64,000 nt of DNA from assembly GCA_039808325.1 (NCBI GenBank), contig JBDHSU010000002.1, forward strand, positions 18,016 through 82,015. Reading direction: 5' to 3'. Below are positions 8,232-16,268 of this stretch, one piece after another. Source of the DNA: JAFKKS01 sp039808325 (lineage in GTDB: Bacteria > Pseudomonadota > Alphaproteobacteria > Rhizobiales > Xanthobacteraceae). The translations under genes and the position numbers were made by a program. Each line of letters opens with the position of its first letter. The stretch's first letter is position 1. The notes under the pieces are model-generated. The model was not told the DNA's origin. It worked only from the letters and a program-made list of their open reading frames with translations, and made no database searches.

Positions 8232-9911
8232 TTATTGGCCGTAGAGAGCCCGCGCCTGGCTCTCGCTCACCTTTCCGTCCGCCACGTCGGTTGCAAGCAT
8301 CGCGCGGTCGCGCGCCGGCGCCGGTCCGTTGCCGGCGCCGCCCGCCGTCTCGATCACAACGCGGTCGCCGTGCTTCAGCGTCGTCAGCATTTTTGACGGG
8401 ATCACTTCCTCGCGGCCGCCGGCGCGCGTGATCACCGCCTTGGCCTTGGCACCTTCGCCACCGCCGCGTGTCCCTTGCGGCGCGAAGAAATGGCGCTCGC
8501 CGCGATAGGTGAATGACACCTCGCCCTCGAGAATCTCATACTCCTTGACGATACCGAGGCCGCCCCGGTGCGTGCCGGCGCCGCCCGAATTCTCTCGCAA
8601 CGCCAGTCGATGCACACGAATCGGCGCATCCATCTCCATCGCCTCGACCGGCAGATTCATGCAGTTGGTGACATCGGTCTCGATCACGTCGACACCGTCC
8701 GACTTCGGCCCCGCGCCGCTACCGCCGGCGATGAGCTCGCCGGTGACGAAGGCGGTGCCGTCACCGTAGCGGCCGCCGAACATCAGGGCGAGCATTTCGC
8801 CCGAGTTGTCGGCCGGCACGCGATCCGCCGCCACATCCTTCAGCGCACCGAGGATGCAACCTGTGATCCGCTTGATTGTCGCCGTGCGTGAATTGACCGG
8901 CGCCGGCTCTACCGGATTGACGACGCTACCCTTCGGCAGTTCGAGGGTGATCGGCCGAAAGCAGCCGGCATTGGTCGGAATATCCGGGTCGGTGACGGCG
9001 CGCACCGCGTAGCAGGCCGCGGCGAGCGAGCCTGAAGGCACGCAGTTGAACGGCCCACGCACCTGCGGCGACGACCCGGTGAAATCGCAATGAAAGGTAC
9101 CGTCCTTCACGGTCACCGCGACCTCGAAGCGGATGTTCTTATCGAGCTCGATCCCGTCATTGTCATTGAAGTCCACGTAGCGATAGATTCCTTCGGGGAT
9201 TTTCCGCAGCGCCGCGCGCGTCAGGATTTCCGAGCGGTCGAGCAGGTCATCGAAGATCGCGAGCGTGTGGTTGTCGCCAAGCTCCTCGGCCAGCGCCGTG
9301 ATGCGACGCGCCCCGACATTGCAGGCCGCAAGCTGCGCATTGAGGTCGCCCATCACGGTGTCGGGGATGCGCACGTTCTGCCGGATAATGGCGACCAGCG
9401 TCTCGTTGTACTTGCCGGCGTCGCGGAACTTCAGCGGCGGGATGCGCAATCCCTCCTGATAGATTTCCGTTGCCGTGGGTGGGATCGAGCCCGGCGCCAT
9501 GCCGCCCATGTCCTGGTGATGCGTCATGGTCGCCGAGATCGCGACCGGACGGCCGTTAGCGAAAATCGGCTGCACGAGAGCGATGTCTGGAAGGTGCGTG
9601 CCTCCGAGATACGGATCGTTCATGCAGTAGACATCCCCCTGGCGCATGGTCGCGAGCGGGAAGACGTCGAGAATTTTCTTGACCACCGGGATCAGCGTCG
9701 CGAGATGGATCGGGATCGCGATCGCCTGCGCCAGGGTCTCGCCGCGGATCGTGAACAAGCTCGACGAGGCATCGAGGCCCTCCTTCACGATGGGGGAGAA
9801 CGACGAGCGCAGCAGCGTTTGCTGCATCTCGTTGGCGATGCCTTCGAGCTTGTTGCGCACCACCTCGACGGTGATCGGGTCAAGCTCCGGGTTTTTCACG
9901 GTCTGCAGCAT
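8232..9911 (-). CDS. hyuB: Hydantoinase B / 5-oxoprolinase beta-type subunit
   Basis: Large catalytic partner of the HyuA-like protein encoded 5 bp upstream. Members of this pair hydrolyse, with ATP, the ring amide of hydantoins, N-methylhydantoin or 5-oxoproline; related pairs carboxylate acetone or acetophenone. The 559-residue sequence opens with DPITVEVVRNKLEGIANEM and carries YCMNDPYLGGTHLPDIALVQP and the glycine-rich C-terminus RGGGEGAKAKAVITRAGGREE, all hallmarks of the HyuB family. Length is normal. It is followed after ~50 bp by the binding protein of a Pot-type importer. The exact substrate cannot be read from sequence. Confidence 0.92.
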   Translation of the reverse strand: MLQTVKNPELDPITVEVVRNKLEGIANEMQQTLLRSSFSPIVKEGLDASSSLFTIRGETLAQAIAIPIHLATLIPVVKKILDVFPLATMRQGDVYCMNDPYLGGTHLPDIALVQPIFANGRPVAISATMTHHQDMGGMAPGSIPPTATEIYQEGLRIPPLKFRDAGKYNETLVAIIRQNVRIPDTVMGDLNAQLAACNVGARRITALAEELGDNHTLAIFDDLLDRSEILTRAALRKIPEGIYRYVDFNDNDGIELDKNIRFEVAVTVKDGTFHCDFTGSSPQVRGPFNCVPSGSLAAACYAVRAVTDPDIPTNAGCFRPITLELPKGSVVNPVEPAPVNSRTATIKRITGCILGALKDVAADRVPADNSGEMLALMFGGRYGDGTAFVTGELIAGGSGAGPKSDGVDVIETDVTNCMNLPVEAMEMDAPIRVHRLALRENSGGAGTHRGGLGIVKEYEILEGEVSFTYRGERHFFAPQGTRGGGEGAKAKAVITRAGGREEVIPSKMLTTLKHGDRVVIETAGGAGNGPAPARDRAMLATDVADGKVSESQARALYGQ

Positions 9912-9916
9912 GCGCG

Positions 9917-11992
9917 TTACTCTTTGGCCCGCGTGAGAATGAGGTTTCCGGCTTCGTCGACGGTGCCATCCCAGCCCGGTTCCACCAGCGTCGTCGTGTC
10001 GGACTGCTGGATGATGGCCGGCCCCGCGAAGGTAAAGCCCTGCGGCAGCGCCGCCCGATCATAGATCGTCGCCTTCACCGGCACACTCTCGCCGGCGACC
10101 ATGATATCGCGGTGGCCGATCACCTTGTCGCCGCCGGAGGGGACAAAGCGCATCTCCTTGAGAACCTCGCTGCCGCCCGCGCGGTGCACGGTGCGAACGC
10201 TGACGATCTTCGCCGGACCTTCGACGCTGTGGCCATAGACGCGGTCATGCGCCGCGAGGAAATCACGGTAGAGCTGCTCGGCGATATCGGGCGCGTCGAG
10301 CCGGATCGGTATTTCGAGGTTATACGACTGGCCGATGTAGCAGATGTCGGCGAAATAGGAGACCGTCACTTCACCGGGCTTCACTTTCTCGGCGGCGATC
10401 AACTGCGCGGCACGCGCGTCGATTTCCTTGAGCTTCGCCTGCAATGCATCACGGTCAAACTCCTTGATCGGCATCGCGAAAGCCGCCGACACTTCATGCT
10501 CGATCGCGGCGGCAAGAAGCCCCGCCGCCGCGAGCACGCCGGGAATGCGCGGCACGATGATCCGTTGGATGCCGAGTTCGCGCGCCAGCGCCGTCGCATG
10601 GATGCCGCCGGCGCCGCCAAGCGGCACCAGCGCATATTTGCGCGGATCGACGCCCTGACGCACTGAGACGAGGCGGATGCCTTCTGCCATCTGCGCGTTG
10701 AGGACGCGGTGGATGCCGAGCGCCGCCTGCGCGGTCGTCATCTCGAGGGGGCGCGCCACCTTGCGCTCGATGACCTCCGCCGCCTTCTTGGCTTCCAGCT
10801 TGAGCCGGCCGCCGGCGAAGTAGTCGGGGTCGAGATAGCCGAGCACGACGGACGCGTCCGTCACCGTCGCTTCGTCGCCGCCGCGGCCGTAGCAAGCCGG
10901 GCCCGGGTCGGACCCTGCCGAGTGCGGCCCGACGCGAAGCCCGCCCGACGCGTCGAGATGCGCGATGCTGCCGCCGCCGGCACCGATCGTGTTCACGTCC
11001 ACCATGGCGACGCGAACGGGATAGCCGGCGATGACGCCTTCCGGCCGCAGCATCGGCTTGCGCCGGCTAATCAGTGCAATATCGGCGGAAGTGCCGCCGA
11101 TGTCGATCGTGATGAGGTCGTCCGTCGCGGCGGAAGCTCCGACGATCTGTCCGCCGATGACGCCTGCCGCCGGACCGGACAGGAACAGACGCACGGGCCG
11201 CTCGCGCGCGATCCTCGACGTCGCCAAGCCGCCGCGCGATTGCATCACCTGCAGCGGCGCGACGACGCCGGCCTGTGCGAGGCCGCCTTCGAGGCGCTCG
11301 AGATATTTGTCGACGAGCGGTTTCACATAGGCGTCGAACGCCGTGACAACGGTCCGCTCGTACTCGCGAAAGGCTGGATCGACCTCGTGCGAAAGCGAGA
11401 GCATCACGCCCGGATGGCGCGCCCGGATGAGTTCGGCCGCACGCTTCTCATGCGCCGCGTTCTTGAAGGAAAACAGAAAGCAGATCGCGATCGACTGAAC
11501 ACCGGCCTTCACCAATTCGTCGGCCGCCGCAATCACGCCGGCCTCCTCGATCGGCGTCAAAACGTTTCCGTTCGCGTCGAGCCGCTCTTTCACCTCCTTG
11601 CGGAAGCGGCGTGGGGCAAGAAACACCGGCGCTTCAGGATCGAGAATGACGCGATAGACCTGCGTGCGCAGTTGGCGCGCGATCTCGATCACGTCGCGAA
11701 AGCCGGCGGTGGTGATGAGGCCGACGCGCGCGCCCTTGCGCTCGAGGACCGCGTTGGTGGCGACCGTCGTGCCGTGCGCGAAGCGCGCAACACGCGCGGG
11801 GTCGATCCCCAAGCGCTCCTTCAACTCGGCGATCGAGCGGATCACCGCCTCGCTCGGATCGTCTCGCGTCGTCGGCACCTTGATGACATGCATGGCGCCG
11901 CCCGCCTCGCGACAGACGATGTCGGTGAAAGTTCCGCCGATATCGACGCCGATTTCGAGTTTCTTATCCCGCACTGCCACTGTCATCGTCAT
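9917..11992 (-). CDS. hyuA: Hydantoinase A / 5-oxoprolinase alpha-type subunit
   Basis: ATP-binding subunit of the HyuAB enzyme. The 691-residue protein starts with the actin/hsp70-like phosphate loop GVDIGGTFTDIV, then has FAHGTTVATNAVLERKGARVG and the second nucleotide motif ITIDIGGTSADIALI, in the order expected for the hydantoinase/oxoprolinase family. Its stop is 5 bp from the hyuB start, so the two are co-translated. An in-frame ATG two codons downstream is an alternative start. The upstream neighbour is an FAD-dependent oxidase. PxpABC, an unrelated 5-oxoprolinase, is also encoded in this window at 35800-38339. Confidence 0.92.
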   Translation of the reverse strand: MTMTVAVRDKKLEIGVDIGGTFTDIVCREAGGAMHVIKVPTTRDDPSEAVIRSIAELKERLGIDPARVARFAHGTTVATNAVLERKGARVGLITTAGFRDVIEIARQLRTQVYRVILDPEAPVFLAPRRFRKEVKERLDANGNVLTPIEEAGVIAAADELVKAGVQSIAICFLFSFKNAAHEKRAAELIRARHPGVMLSLSHEVDPAFREYERTVVTAFDAYVKPLVDKYLERLEGGLAQAGVVAPLQVMQSRGGLATSRIARERPVRLFLSGPAAGVIGGQIVGASAATDDLITIDIGGTSADIALISRRKPMLRPEGVIAGYPVRVAMVDVNTIGAGGGSIAHLDASGGLRVGPHSAGSDPGPACYGRGGDEATVTDASVVLGYLDPDYFAGGRLKLEAKKAAEVIERKVARPLEMTTAQAALGIHRVLNAQMAEGIRLVSVRQGVDPRKYALVPLGGAGGIHATALARELGIQRIIVPRIPGVLAAAGLLAAAIEHEVSAAFAMPIKEFDRDALQAKLKEIDARAAQLIAAEKVKPGEVTVSYFADICYIGQSYNLEIPIRLDAPDIAEQLYRDFLAAHDRVYGHSVEGPAKIVSVRTVHRAGGSEVLKEMRFVPSGGDKVIGHRDIMVAGESVPVKATIYDRAALPQGFTFAGPAIIQQSDTTTLVEPGWDGTVDEAGNLILTRAKE

Positions 11993-12037
11993 TTGCTCAC
12001 AGCGATGCCGGCATGCCGGCGCGTTCGAATGTCATCA

Positions 12038-13384
12038 TCACGCGGCGTTCCGTTCGTTGCGGATCGCCTTGGCGTCGAGGTGCCGGTACCAGGAGGCGAC
12101 GATCTGCATGCCCGGAATGCGGAATGCGTGAAAGGGAATGGGCGCGAAGCGATTGTTGCTCATGGGACCGGCGTCGATCGTTCGGTTCTGCGCCATGCGC
12201 GCCAGATATTTACCGAGCATGTTCGACAGCGCCACGCCGCGGCCGCCGTAGCCCATCGCGAACGAGACGCGCGGCGAAAGCCGTCCGATATGCGGGAAGT
12301 CATCGAGCGTGATGCCGATCTTGCCCGACCAGCGATGCCCGATCTGCGCGCCGTCGACCTGCGGAAACGTCTCGACGAGTTGACGCTCCAGCATGGCGTA
12401 GACGCCGGGATCGTCGCTGCGGCCGGTGATGTCGCCACGGCCGCCGAAGATCACGCAGTTGTCCGGCGTGATGCGGTACCAATTCATGATGTACTTGGTG
12501 TCGGCGACCATGCGACGGGCGGGCAAGACGGTGGCGGCGACATTGGCGCTGAGCGGCTTGGTCGCGATCACCGACGTATTCACCGCGACGATGCGCCGGT
12601 CGAGCCGGCCCGGCGCAAAATCCGTCGCGTCAGTATAGGCGTTGGTGCCGATGATGACCTGCTTGGCGCGGACGCTGCCGCTCGCCGTCTCGACGCGCAC
12701 GCCCGCCGCATCGTCGATCAGCCGCAACACGGGCGAGCGCACGAAGATCGGCACGCCGCGCTCGCTCAACGCCTTCGCCAGGCCGCGCGTGTAATTCAGC
12801 GGATGGATTCCGGCGCCGCGCGGGTCAAGCCAGCCGCCGACATGCTCGCCGCCCCCCACCTCGTCCATCGTCTGGTGGCGATCGAGGATGCGCGAGGCAT
12901 TGTCCCGCGCCTCCGCGGCCATCCAGTCGCGATCGGCCTCGAGGCTGCGCAGATGTTCGCGCGAGTGCGCGGCGGTGAATTGCCCGGTGCGATGGAAGTC
13001 GCAGTCGATCTTGCAATCGTCGACGATGCCTTCGACCGTATCGATCGCCTCATGAATGATGCCGTGGAGGCTGCGCGTGACCTCGTTGCCGTACTTCTTG
13101 GCAATCGCCGCGAAGCCTTTCTTGTAACGCGGCGGGAGCATGCCGCCGTTGCGCCCGCTCGCGCCCCAGCCGGCGTCCTGCGCCTCGACCACCACGCAAG
13201 CGACGCCTGCCTTGTGCAGATGGTAGGCGGCGGAAAGCCCCGTGAAGCCGGCCCCTATGATGACGACGTCCGTCTTGAGATCACCATTGAGAGCGCCAAG
13301 GTGCGGCGCTGGATGTCCTGTCGACACCCAATATGAGGACGGATGGGGCGCAGCCGTCGTGCCGCTGGCTGACGCCGCACTCAT
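12038..13384 (-). CDS. FAD-dependent oxidoreductase, DAO family (PuuB/DadA-like)
   Basis: Flavoenzyme of the D-amino-acid-oxidase fold that oxidises amines or N-alkyl amino acids. The dinucleotide-binding motif VVIIGAGFTGLSAAYHLH lies at residues ~41-58, followed by ASGRNGGMLPPRY, which is typical of gamma-glutamylputrescine oxidase-like enzymes, and GYGGRGVALSNMLG near the C-terminus closing the FAD site. I choose the ATG at 13384; a TTG at 13408 is also open. It is the promoter-proximal gene of the leftward hyuAB-potDBCA-like unit and is divergent from an XRE-cupin regulator, an arrangement like PuuR with PuuB in putrescine use. Confidence 0.88.
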   Translation of the reverse strand: MSAASASGTTAAPHPSSYWVSTGHPAPHLGALNGDLKTDVVIIGAGFTGLSAAYHLHKAGVACVVVEAQDAGWGASGRNGGMLPPRYKKGFAAIAKKYGNEVTRSLHGIIHEAIDTVEGIVDDCKIDCDFHRTGQFTAAHSREHLRSLEADRDWMAAEARDNASRILDRHQTMDEVGGGEHVGGWLDPRGAGIHPLNYTRGLAKALSERGVPIFVRSPVLRLIDDAAGVRVETASGSVRAKQVIIGTNAYTDATDFAPGRLDRRIVAVNTSVIATKPLSANVAATVLPARRMVADTKYIMNWYRITPDNCVIFGGRGDITGRSDDPGVYAMLERQLVETFPQVDGAQIGHRWSGKIGITLDDFPHIGRLSPRVSFAMGYGGRGVALSNMLGKYLARMAQNRTIDAGPMSNNRFAPIPFHAFRIPGMQIVASWYRHLDAKAIRNERNAA

Positions 13385-13435
13385 CGCGAGACGCGCTGTC
13401 GAACGCAATCGTCAAGAGGCATCATCGCAAGCATG

Positions 13436-13647
13436 TTCACTCTGATTAAACGCCTGACTGCAATCCTCATCCCGGACGGCGTGGGGCGTCAAGCCTGTTT
13501 TGTGTACAGTCGGCGAACGAATCTCGTCCGCTTGCGTGCAAGTGCGCAAAATGCCACTCTTCCGACAATAATTGCGGAGGAAGCAACGGCGTGCAGGACC
13601 GGACCGGGCCATCTCACCTCGCCGCAGAGACGTTCAATCAGAGTGAA
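13436..13647. promoter_or_regulatory. Divergent control region with an inverted pair of a 17-bp element
   Basis: The element CGTTYAATCAGAGTGAA occurs at 13631-13647 on the + strand and at 13436-13452 on the - strand, with one difference in 17 bases. One copy lies just upstream of the FAD oxidase gene and the other inside the first codons of the XRE-cupin gene, about 180 bp apart. The spacing and inverted placement suit a regulator that bridges both promoters. This is inferred from the repetition alone. Confidence 0.45.
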
Positions 13648-14262
13648 GGCGTTGATGGCACCGGCCATGACGAACGCTGGCTGGGCCTGCGTCTGAAGGC
13701 GCTGCGGCGCGAGCGGAAGCTGTCGCTCTACCAGCTTGCCGAGCTTTCGGGACTCTCGACCGGAATGCTCAGCCAGATCGAGCGCGGGCTCTCCAGCCCT
13801 TCGATCCGCTCGCTGCGCCTGCTCGGTGTCGCGCTGCGAGTGCCGATCTCATGGTTCTTCGCGCTCCCGGAGCATGAAGAAACGGCGGAGTCGCGCTACA
13901 TCATCCGCCGCGGCAATCGCCGATTGCTGAAACTCAGTCCGACCGGCGTGATGAAGGAACTGCTCAGCCCCGATTCATCCGAACAGATGGAGATGTATGA
14001 GCTGCTGCTGCAGCCCGGCGGCTCGTCCGGCACCGACTTCTACAGCCATCAGGGCGAGAAGGCCGGCGTCGTGGTCGCGGGCACCTTGCAGCTCTGGCTC
14101 GACGAGCAAGCCTATATCCTGGGCGAAGGCGACAGCTTCCAATTCCCGAGCCTGCTGCCGCACCGCTTCGACAATCCCGGCCGCGAACCGAGCCGCGTCA
14201 TCTGGATGGTGACGCCGCCGATGCCGAAAAAGGGCGGCGCACCGAACGCCCGCAATCTTTAG
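13591..14262 (+). CDS. XRE-family transcriptional regulator with C-terminal cupin domain (PuuR-like)
   Basis: DNA-binding repressor/activator with a ligand-sensing cupin. The start is GTG at 13591, preceded by GGAGGAAG. After ~28 poorly conserved residues comes the HTH LRLKALRRERKLSLYQLAEL and SGLSTGMLSQIERG, then a linker and a cupin barrel recognisable in YSHQGEKAGVVVAGTLQLWL and the metal-site-like stretch DSFQFPSLLPHRFDNPG. Total 223 residues, a little longer than PuuR. It is divergent from the FAD oxidase gene, so it most likely controls the leftward catabolic/transport unit and itself. The inducer is probably the imported compound. Confidence 0.88.
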   Translation: MQDRTGPSHLAAETFNQSEGVDGTGHDERWLGLRLKALRRERKLSLYQLAELSGLSTGMLSQIERGLSSPSIRSLRLLGVALRVPISWFFALPEHEETAESRYIIRRGNRRLLKLSPTGVMKELLSPDSSEQMEMYELLLQPGGSSGTDFYSHQGEKAGVVVAGTLQLWLDEQAYILGEGDSFQFPSLLPHRFDNPGREPSRVIWMVTPPMPKKGGAPNARNL

Positions 14263-14494
14263 CGGCGGGCTAAGTCACAAGATGCGTCGCCCGCACAGGC
14301 CGCGGCGACCTCGTGGCGGCTATTTCCCTCCTGCTTGTCGCCCCATCCAAATCGACACCACTCGGCACAAAGTCGCACAACTTTACAATGTAATGGAATA
14401 CCACCTGCGAACGGGGCCGGTGTTCACCACGCAGGGTGGGCGACGCCTTCGTGCCTTCCGCGCGCTCTCAATCCGTACCGTGCCGGCCCACGTC

Positions 14495-14523
14495 TTGATA
14501 CGGGCGGCCTGGATTCGCATAAT
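14495..14523 (+). promoter_or_regulatory. Putative sigma-70 promoter for the DnaJ-encapsulin operon
   Basis: TTGATA at 14495-14500 and CATAAT at 14518-14523 are 17 bp apart and end 23 bp before the GTG at 14547. The rest of the 284-bp gap (14263-14494) shows no gene. The short 5' leader is compatible with the GCGGAGCAGC ribosome-binding region before 14547. Confidence 0.5.
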
Positions 14524-14546
14524 GGCGCAAGCAAGCGGAGCAGCGT

Positions 14547-15446
14547 GTGAGAAACCCGTATGAGGTCCTGGGCGTAGTCCCGACAGCTTCTGCCTCCGAT
14601 ATTCAGAAAGCTTATCGCGCACTGGCGAAAAAGCTGCATCCGGACCTCAATCCCGGCGACAAGACGGCCGAAGAGAAATTCAAGGAGGTCTCCGGCGCTT
14701 ACGATCTTGTCGGCGACGCCGAAAAGCGCAAGCGCTTCGACAATGGCGAGATCGACGAGTCGGGCGCCGAACGGACGCAGCACCCATTCTATCGGGACTT
14801 CGCCTCCTCGCCCCGGGAGCATCATCCCTATGCGGACAGTTCCGGATACTCCGATTTCATGGACGAGGACGACGCCTTCGCGGAACTCCTGCGGCGCAGC
14901 CAAAGGGCACGCGCGAACCGTCGAGGCGCGGACCTGCACTATCGCCTGCCGATCGAATTCGTGGAGTCGATCACCGGCGCGAACAAACGCCTGACCTTGC
15001 CGGAAGGCGGCACGCTCGATGTCAAGATTCCGCCGGGCCTGGTCGACGGCCAAACGCTGCGCCTGAAAGGCAAAGGTGCGCCCGGGATGGGAAAAGGCGG
15101 CCCCGGCGACGCGTTGATCGAGGTCGAGGTGATCCCCGATCGCCGCTTCACACGCGACGGCGACGACATCACGATCGAAGTACCGATCTCCCTCTCCGAA
15201 GCCGTCCTCGGCGGGCGCGTCCGCGTTCCGACACCAACCGGCGACGTCACCATGACGGTGCCGAAAGGGTCGAACACAGGCACGGCGCTACGCCTGAAGG
15301 GTAAAGGCGCGCCTCGTCGCGGCGGCGGCCACGGAGACGAATTCGTCAGGCTGAAAATCGTGTTGCCCAAATCGCCGGACCCCGAACTTGAGGCTTTCGT
15401 TGCGAGTTGGGACAAGGGCAAGGCATTCAATCCGCGCGAGGACTAG
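14547..15446 (+). CDS. cbpA: J-domain co-chaperone, CbpA/DnaJ C-terminal type
   Basis: Hsp40-family protein that delivers unfolded clients to DnaK and stimulates its ATPase. The J domain covers residues 2-65 with the essential HPD at 31-33. An acidic linker follows, and two beta-domains of the DnaJ C-terminal type begin around 127 (LHYRLPIEFVESITGANKRL). The cysteine zinc-finger repeats of true DnaJ are absent, so this is the CbpA/DjlA-like class (299 residues). The start is GTG. A CbpM-like gene follows after 6 bp, as in E. coli cbpAM; further downstream are DyP and encapsulin genes on the same strand. Confidence 0.92.
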   Translation: MRNPYEVLGVVPTASASDIQKAYRALAKKLHPDLNPGDKTAEEKFKEVSGAYDLVGDAEKRKRFDNGEIDESGAERTQHPFYRDFASSPREHHPYADSSGYSDFMDEDDAFAELLRRSQRARANRRGADLHYRLPIEFVESITGANKRLTLPEGGTLDVKIPPGLVDGQTLRLKGKGAPGMGKGGPGDALIEVEVIPDRRFTRDGDDITIEVPISLSEAVLGGRVRVPTPTGDVTMTVPKGSNTGTALRLKGKGAPRRGGGHGDEFVRLKIVLPKSPDPELEAFVASWDKGKAFNPRED

Positions 15447-15452
15447 GACATC

Positions 15453-15734
15453 ATGATGATGACCAAGCATGAGTTCCTCACGAGCTCGGGCCTCGAAGTG
15501 CAGACGCTGGAGTTCTGGATCGAGCAGCAGTGGCTCATCCCGGAGCAGACGCCATCTGGTCCGGGCTTTTCCGACATGGACGTCGCGCGTGCGCATCTCA
15601 TCCAGGATCTGAAGAGCGATCTCGGCGTCAACGACGAGGGGGTCGACGTCATCCTGCATCTCGTCGATCAACTTCATGGGTTACGCCGCGCGATGGCGCA
15701 GTTGCATGAGGACATGCAAGGAGGGGAGCGATAA
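15453..15734 (+). CDS. cbpM: CbpM-like chaperone modulator
   Basis: A 93-residue protein with a MerR-like fold signature (FLTSSGLEVQTLEFWIEQQW, then FSDMDVARAHLIQDL) and a C-terminal helix. CbpM binds the J domain of CbpA and blocks its action on DnaK. The gene starts 6 bp after the CbpA-like gene ends, the standard cbpAM order. An ATG one codon later is an equally good start. Assignment rests on these motifs and on position. Confidence 0.8.
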   Translation: MMMTKHEFLTSSGLEVQTLEFWIEQQWLIPEQTPSGPGFSDMDVARAHLIQDLKSDLGVNDEGVDVILHLVDQLHGLRRAMAQLHEDMQGGER

Positions 15735-15797
15735 CCCGCCGCGGACATGCGGTGAGGTGGCATTTGGCAATGAGGCGGACGAACGGAGAGACTCGAA

Positions 15798-16028
15798 ATG
15801 GTCGAGAAACTAGCCCGGCTGGGCCATGGAGAAATCGAAGGGCTCGTGCTCCAGGCCCTCGTGCGCAAGCTCCTCGAAAAGGGAGTTCTCTCGCCGGATG
15901 ACGTGCGATCTCTCTTGTTCGATGCGGCAAGGCGTCTCGACCTCGTCGGCGGCGGCGAACTGACGAAAAAAGCAGTCCACTCCATCGTCGAAGAAGATTT
16001 GGCGCCCGCCTTCCTCGGCAGCGACTAA
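15798..16028 (+). CDS. Small helical protein of unknown function
   Basis: A 76-residue protein, predicted soluble and mostly helical, with no cysteines and no signal peptide. Leucine-rich amphipathic stretches (EGLVLQALVRKLLEKGVLS, then DDVRSLLFDAARRLDLVGGG) suggest helix packing or oligomerisation. I do not recognise a family. The start ATG at 15798 has GGAGAGACTCG upstream. It lies 63 bp after the CbpM-like gene and 36 bp before another small gene, in the operon that ends with DyP and encapsulin. A role linked to shell assembly, cargo or the chaperone pair is possible but only a guess from position. Confidence 0.7.
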   Translation: MVEKLARLGHGEIEGLVLQALVRKLLEKGVLSPDDVRSLLFDAARRLDLVGGGELTKKAVHSIVEEDLAPAFLGSD

Positions 16029-16064
16029 CTGACTTTTCCAACGGACATCGAGAGGAAAGCTCCG

Positions 16065-16259
16065 ATGCAGGAATACGACCTCTACATGAACCCGCAAAAG
16101 CCATCGGTCGGCCTCTATGTCCGCAAAGGGGCGGGCCTTCCCGATCTGGCCGACCCGAAAGAATGGGTATTTGATGGAACGTTCGCGCAAGACCTGTTAC
16201 CGCCCGGGGTGGTGAAAAATATCGAAGCGAACGGTCATGCCTTCCGGGACATGGATTAA
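16065..16259 (+). CDS. Small acidic protein of unknown function
   Basis: A 64-residue soluble protein starting at ATG 16065 with GAGAGGAAAG as a strong ribosome site. It reads MQEYDLYMNPQKPSVGLYVR and ends with GHAFRDMD; it has no cysteine, signal peptide or membrane segment. I do not recognise the family. Its gene lies just before the DyP peroxidase (next ATG 9 bp after its stop), so it is very likely co-transcribed and perhaps translationally coupled with peroxidase and encapsulin. Confidence 0.7.
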   Translation: MQEYDLYMNPQKPSVGLYVRKGAGLPDLADPKEWVFDGTFAQDLLPPGVVKNIEANGHAFRDMD

Positions 16260-16268
16260 GCGTTGACG

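Noticed and set aside
10709..13336. An 875-residue rightward open frame
   Set aside because: It is antisense to hyuA and the FAD oxidase gene and has no recognisable domain or ribosome site.
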